Shown here: positions 6,604 to 7,190 of the stretch, piece by piece
Numbering within the stretch: position 1 is the first letter of the stretch
Layout: each line of letters starts with the position of its first letter
Translations under genes and position numbers: made by a program
Source of the DNA: an uncultured Saprospiraceae bacterium
GTDB taxonomy: Bacteria; Bacteroidota; Bacteroidia; Chitinophagales; Saprospiraceae
Assembly (NCBI GenBank): GCA_937959095.1
Contig: CALGLY010000743.1
Location: 1 to 7,190 of the forward strand
Length of the DNA stretch: 7,190 bases
Reading direction: 5' to 3'
The notes under the pieces: generated by a model
Seen by the model: only the letters and a program-made list of their open reading frames with translations
Databases searched by the model: none
What the model was told of the DNA's origin: nothing

Positions 6604-6729
6604 TACTAATCAAGGATAATTGAGCATTGCTGAGGCTGCTCTATTTTTAAAATTTGATGTTATGAACTAAGAAATTTAGAAAGCCTTTCACCAACTACTA
6701 TTAAAACAGAAAAGAGCTTATTATTACTC

Positions 6730-6831
6730 AGTGTTTTCGCCAAATTGAAAATTAGGAACCAATCCCTTCTGTACAAGGTTTTAGGCAACGTACAAGAATA
6801 AATCATCCATTTTTAATTTGGCGAAAACACT
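6730..6831. repeat. 102-bp element with 23-bp inverted ends
   Basis: Arms 6730-6752 and 6809-6831 are inverted complements with one G-T position; the outer 17 bp (beginning AGTGTTTTCGCC) are perfect. The 56-bp centre contains GTACAAG twice (6771-6777, 6790-6796) and a bulged inner stem TTCT-GTAC facing GTACAAGAA (6767-6798). The element begins 16 nt after the DUF3127 stop, so it may end that transcript, but a 56-nt loop is large and no U-tract follows. A MITE-like insertion is the alternative. No clear target-site duplication flanks it. Confidence 0.6.
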
Positions 6832-6847
6832 AATTTCTTAGCATCAA

Positions 6848-7190
6848 TTAAAAGGGCAAATCATCATTGTATTCTACTGTGGGTTCATCCGAAGCTGATG
6901 GAAATCCATCATTGAAGACAGGAGCATCCTCTTCTTGTGCTTCAGGAGCAGCAGCAGCGGCTTGCTCGACACGCCATGCATTCAGATTGGTAAAGAATTT
7001 CTCATTCCATTCTCTACCACGTAAATCGAAATGAACTTTAATTAGATCTCCTTCGTTATAAGGATCAATTAGGCTACAGCGATCCTGGGTAAGTTGAAAC
7101 TTTATAAACTGCGGATAAGTTCCTCCCACTTCAATCACAAATTCACGTGCCTGAAAAGATGCAGTTTTATTTTCAGTTTCAAATTTGCGG
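6848..7190 (-). CDS. DUF3127 OB-fold protein with SSB-like C-terminal tip, 5'-truncated by the window edge
   Basis: The frame is open to the right edge. The GTG at 7136-7138 lies inside the conserved domain (upstream codons read QAREFVIEVGG), so the true start is outside. 113 residues are visible. FVIEVGGTYPQFIKFQLTQD, GDLIKVHFDLRGREW and FFTNLNAWRVEQ are the beta strands of the DUF3127 domain found across Bacteroidota, an OB-like fold related in shape to single-stranded DNA-binding proteins. A low-complexity Ala/Glu/Asp tail of about 40 residues follows and ends in YNDDLPF, close to the DDDIPF tip with which SSB recruits repair and replication proteins. Nucleic-acid binding is inferred from fold and tail. 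It is separated from the downstream isomerase gene by the 102-bp element and is probably its own unit. Confidence 0.85.
   Translation of the reverse strand, partial: RKFETENKTASFQAREFVIEVGGTYPQFIKFQLTQDRCSLIDPYNEGDLIKVHFDLRGREWNEKFFTNLNAWRVEQAAAAAPEAQEEDAPVFNDGFPSASDEPTVEYNDDLPF

Noticed and set aside
6730..6831. A transposon-derived MITE with target-site duplication
   Set aside because: The flanks do not show a matching direct repeat and no copy is available for comparison, so it is listed only as an inverted-repeat element.

Overview
The window looks like chromosomal DNA of a Bacteroidota species (environmental Chitinophagales, Saprospirales or Cytophagales type). Four things suggest this. 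The DNA is AT-rich and the starts have no Shine-Dalgarno sequence. Good matches to the Bacteroidota -7 element TAnnTTTG lie upstream of three genes. The gene families are typical of the phylum: GH109-like Gfo/Idh/MocA protein, DUF3127 OB-fold protein, and OmpA and pyrophosphatase lipoproteins. The genus cannot be named from this sequence alone.

Layout, left to right. Bases 2-880 (+) hold the C-terminal two thirds of a GH109/Gfo-Idh-MocA protein, cut by the window edge and closed by a 10-bp hairpin. Bases 881-1123 are a regulatory gap with three perfect odd palindromes and a promoter. They lead into an Lrp/AsnC regulator (1124-1618, +). A 71-bp near-perfect hairpin overlaps its stop codon and separates it from a convergent OmpA-domain lipoprotein gene (1710-2699, -). 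A divergent promoter region (2700-3015) then leads to a lipoprotein-type inorganic pyrophosphatase (3016-3630, +). About 600 bp without a gene (3631-4237) is dense in hairpins, including two terminators facing opposite ways. Next come three minus-strand genes: an LEA-like 11-mer repeat protein with an EF-hand-like acidic tail (4238-5215), a TIM-barrel sugar isomerase/epimerase (5539-6603), and a DUF3127 protein whose C-terminus resembles an SSB tip (6848 to the right edge). A 102-bp element with 23-bp inverted ends lies between the last two.

How the genes relate. The region reads as mostly single-gene transcription units with strong hairpins at their 3' ends, not as one operon. The GH109-like protein and the isomerase/epimerase both belong to families used in sugar breakdown in Bacteroidota, but they are 4.6 kb apart on opposite strands. 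The OmpA lipoprotein and the pyrophosphatase share an upstream region and both carry lipoprotein signals, so both probably act in the envelope. The LEA-like protein suggests stress protection. No phage, transposase, CRISPR array, tRNA or rRNA was seen. The most unusual features are the exact 11-residue register of the LEA-like protein, the exported pyrophosphatase with an intact active site, the opposed terminators at 3765-3881, and the 102-bp inverted-repeat element.
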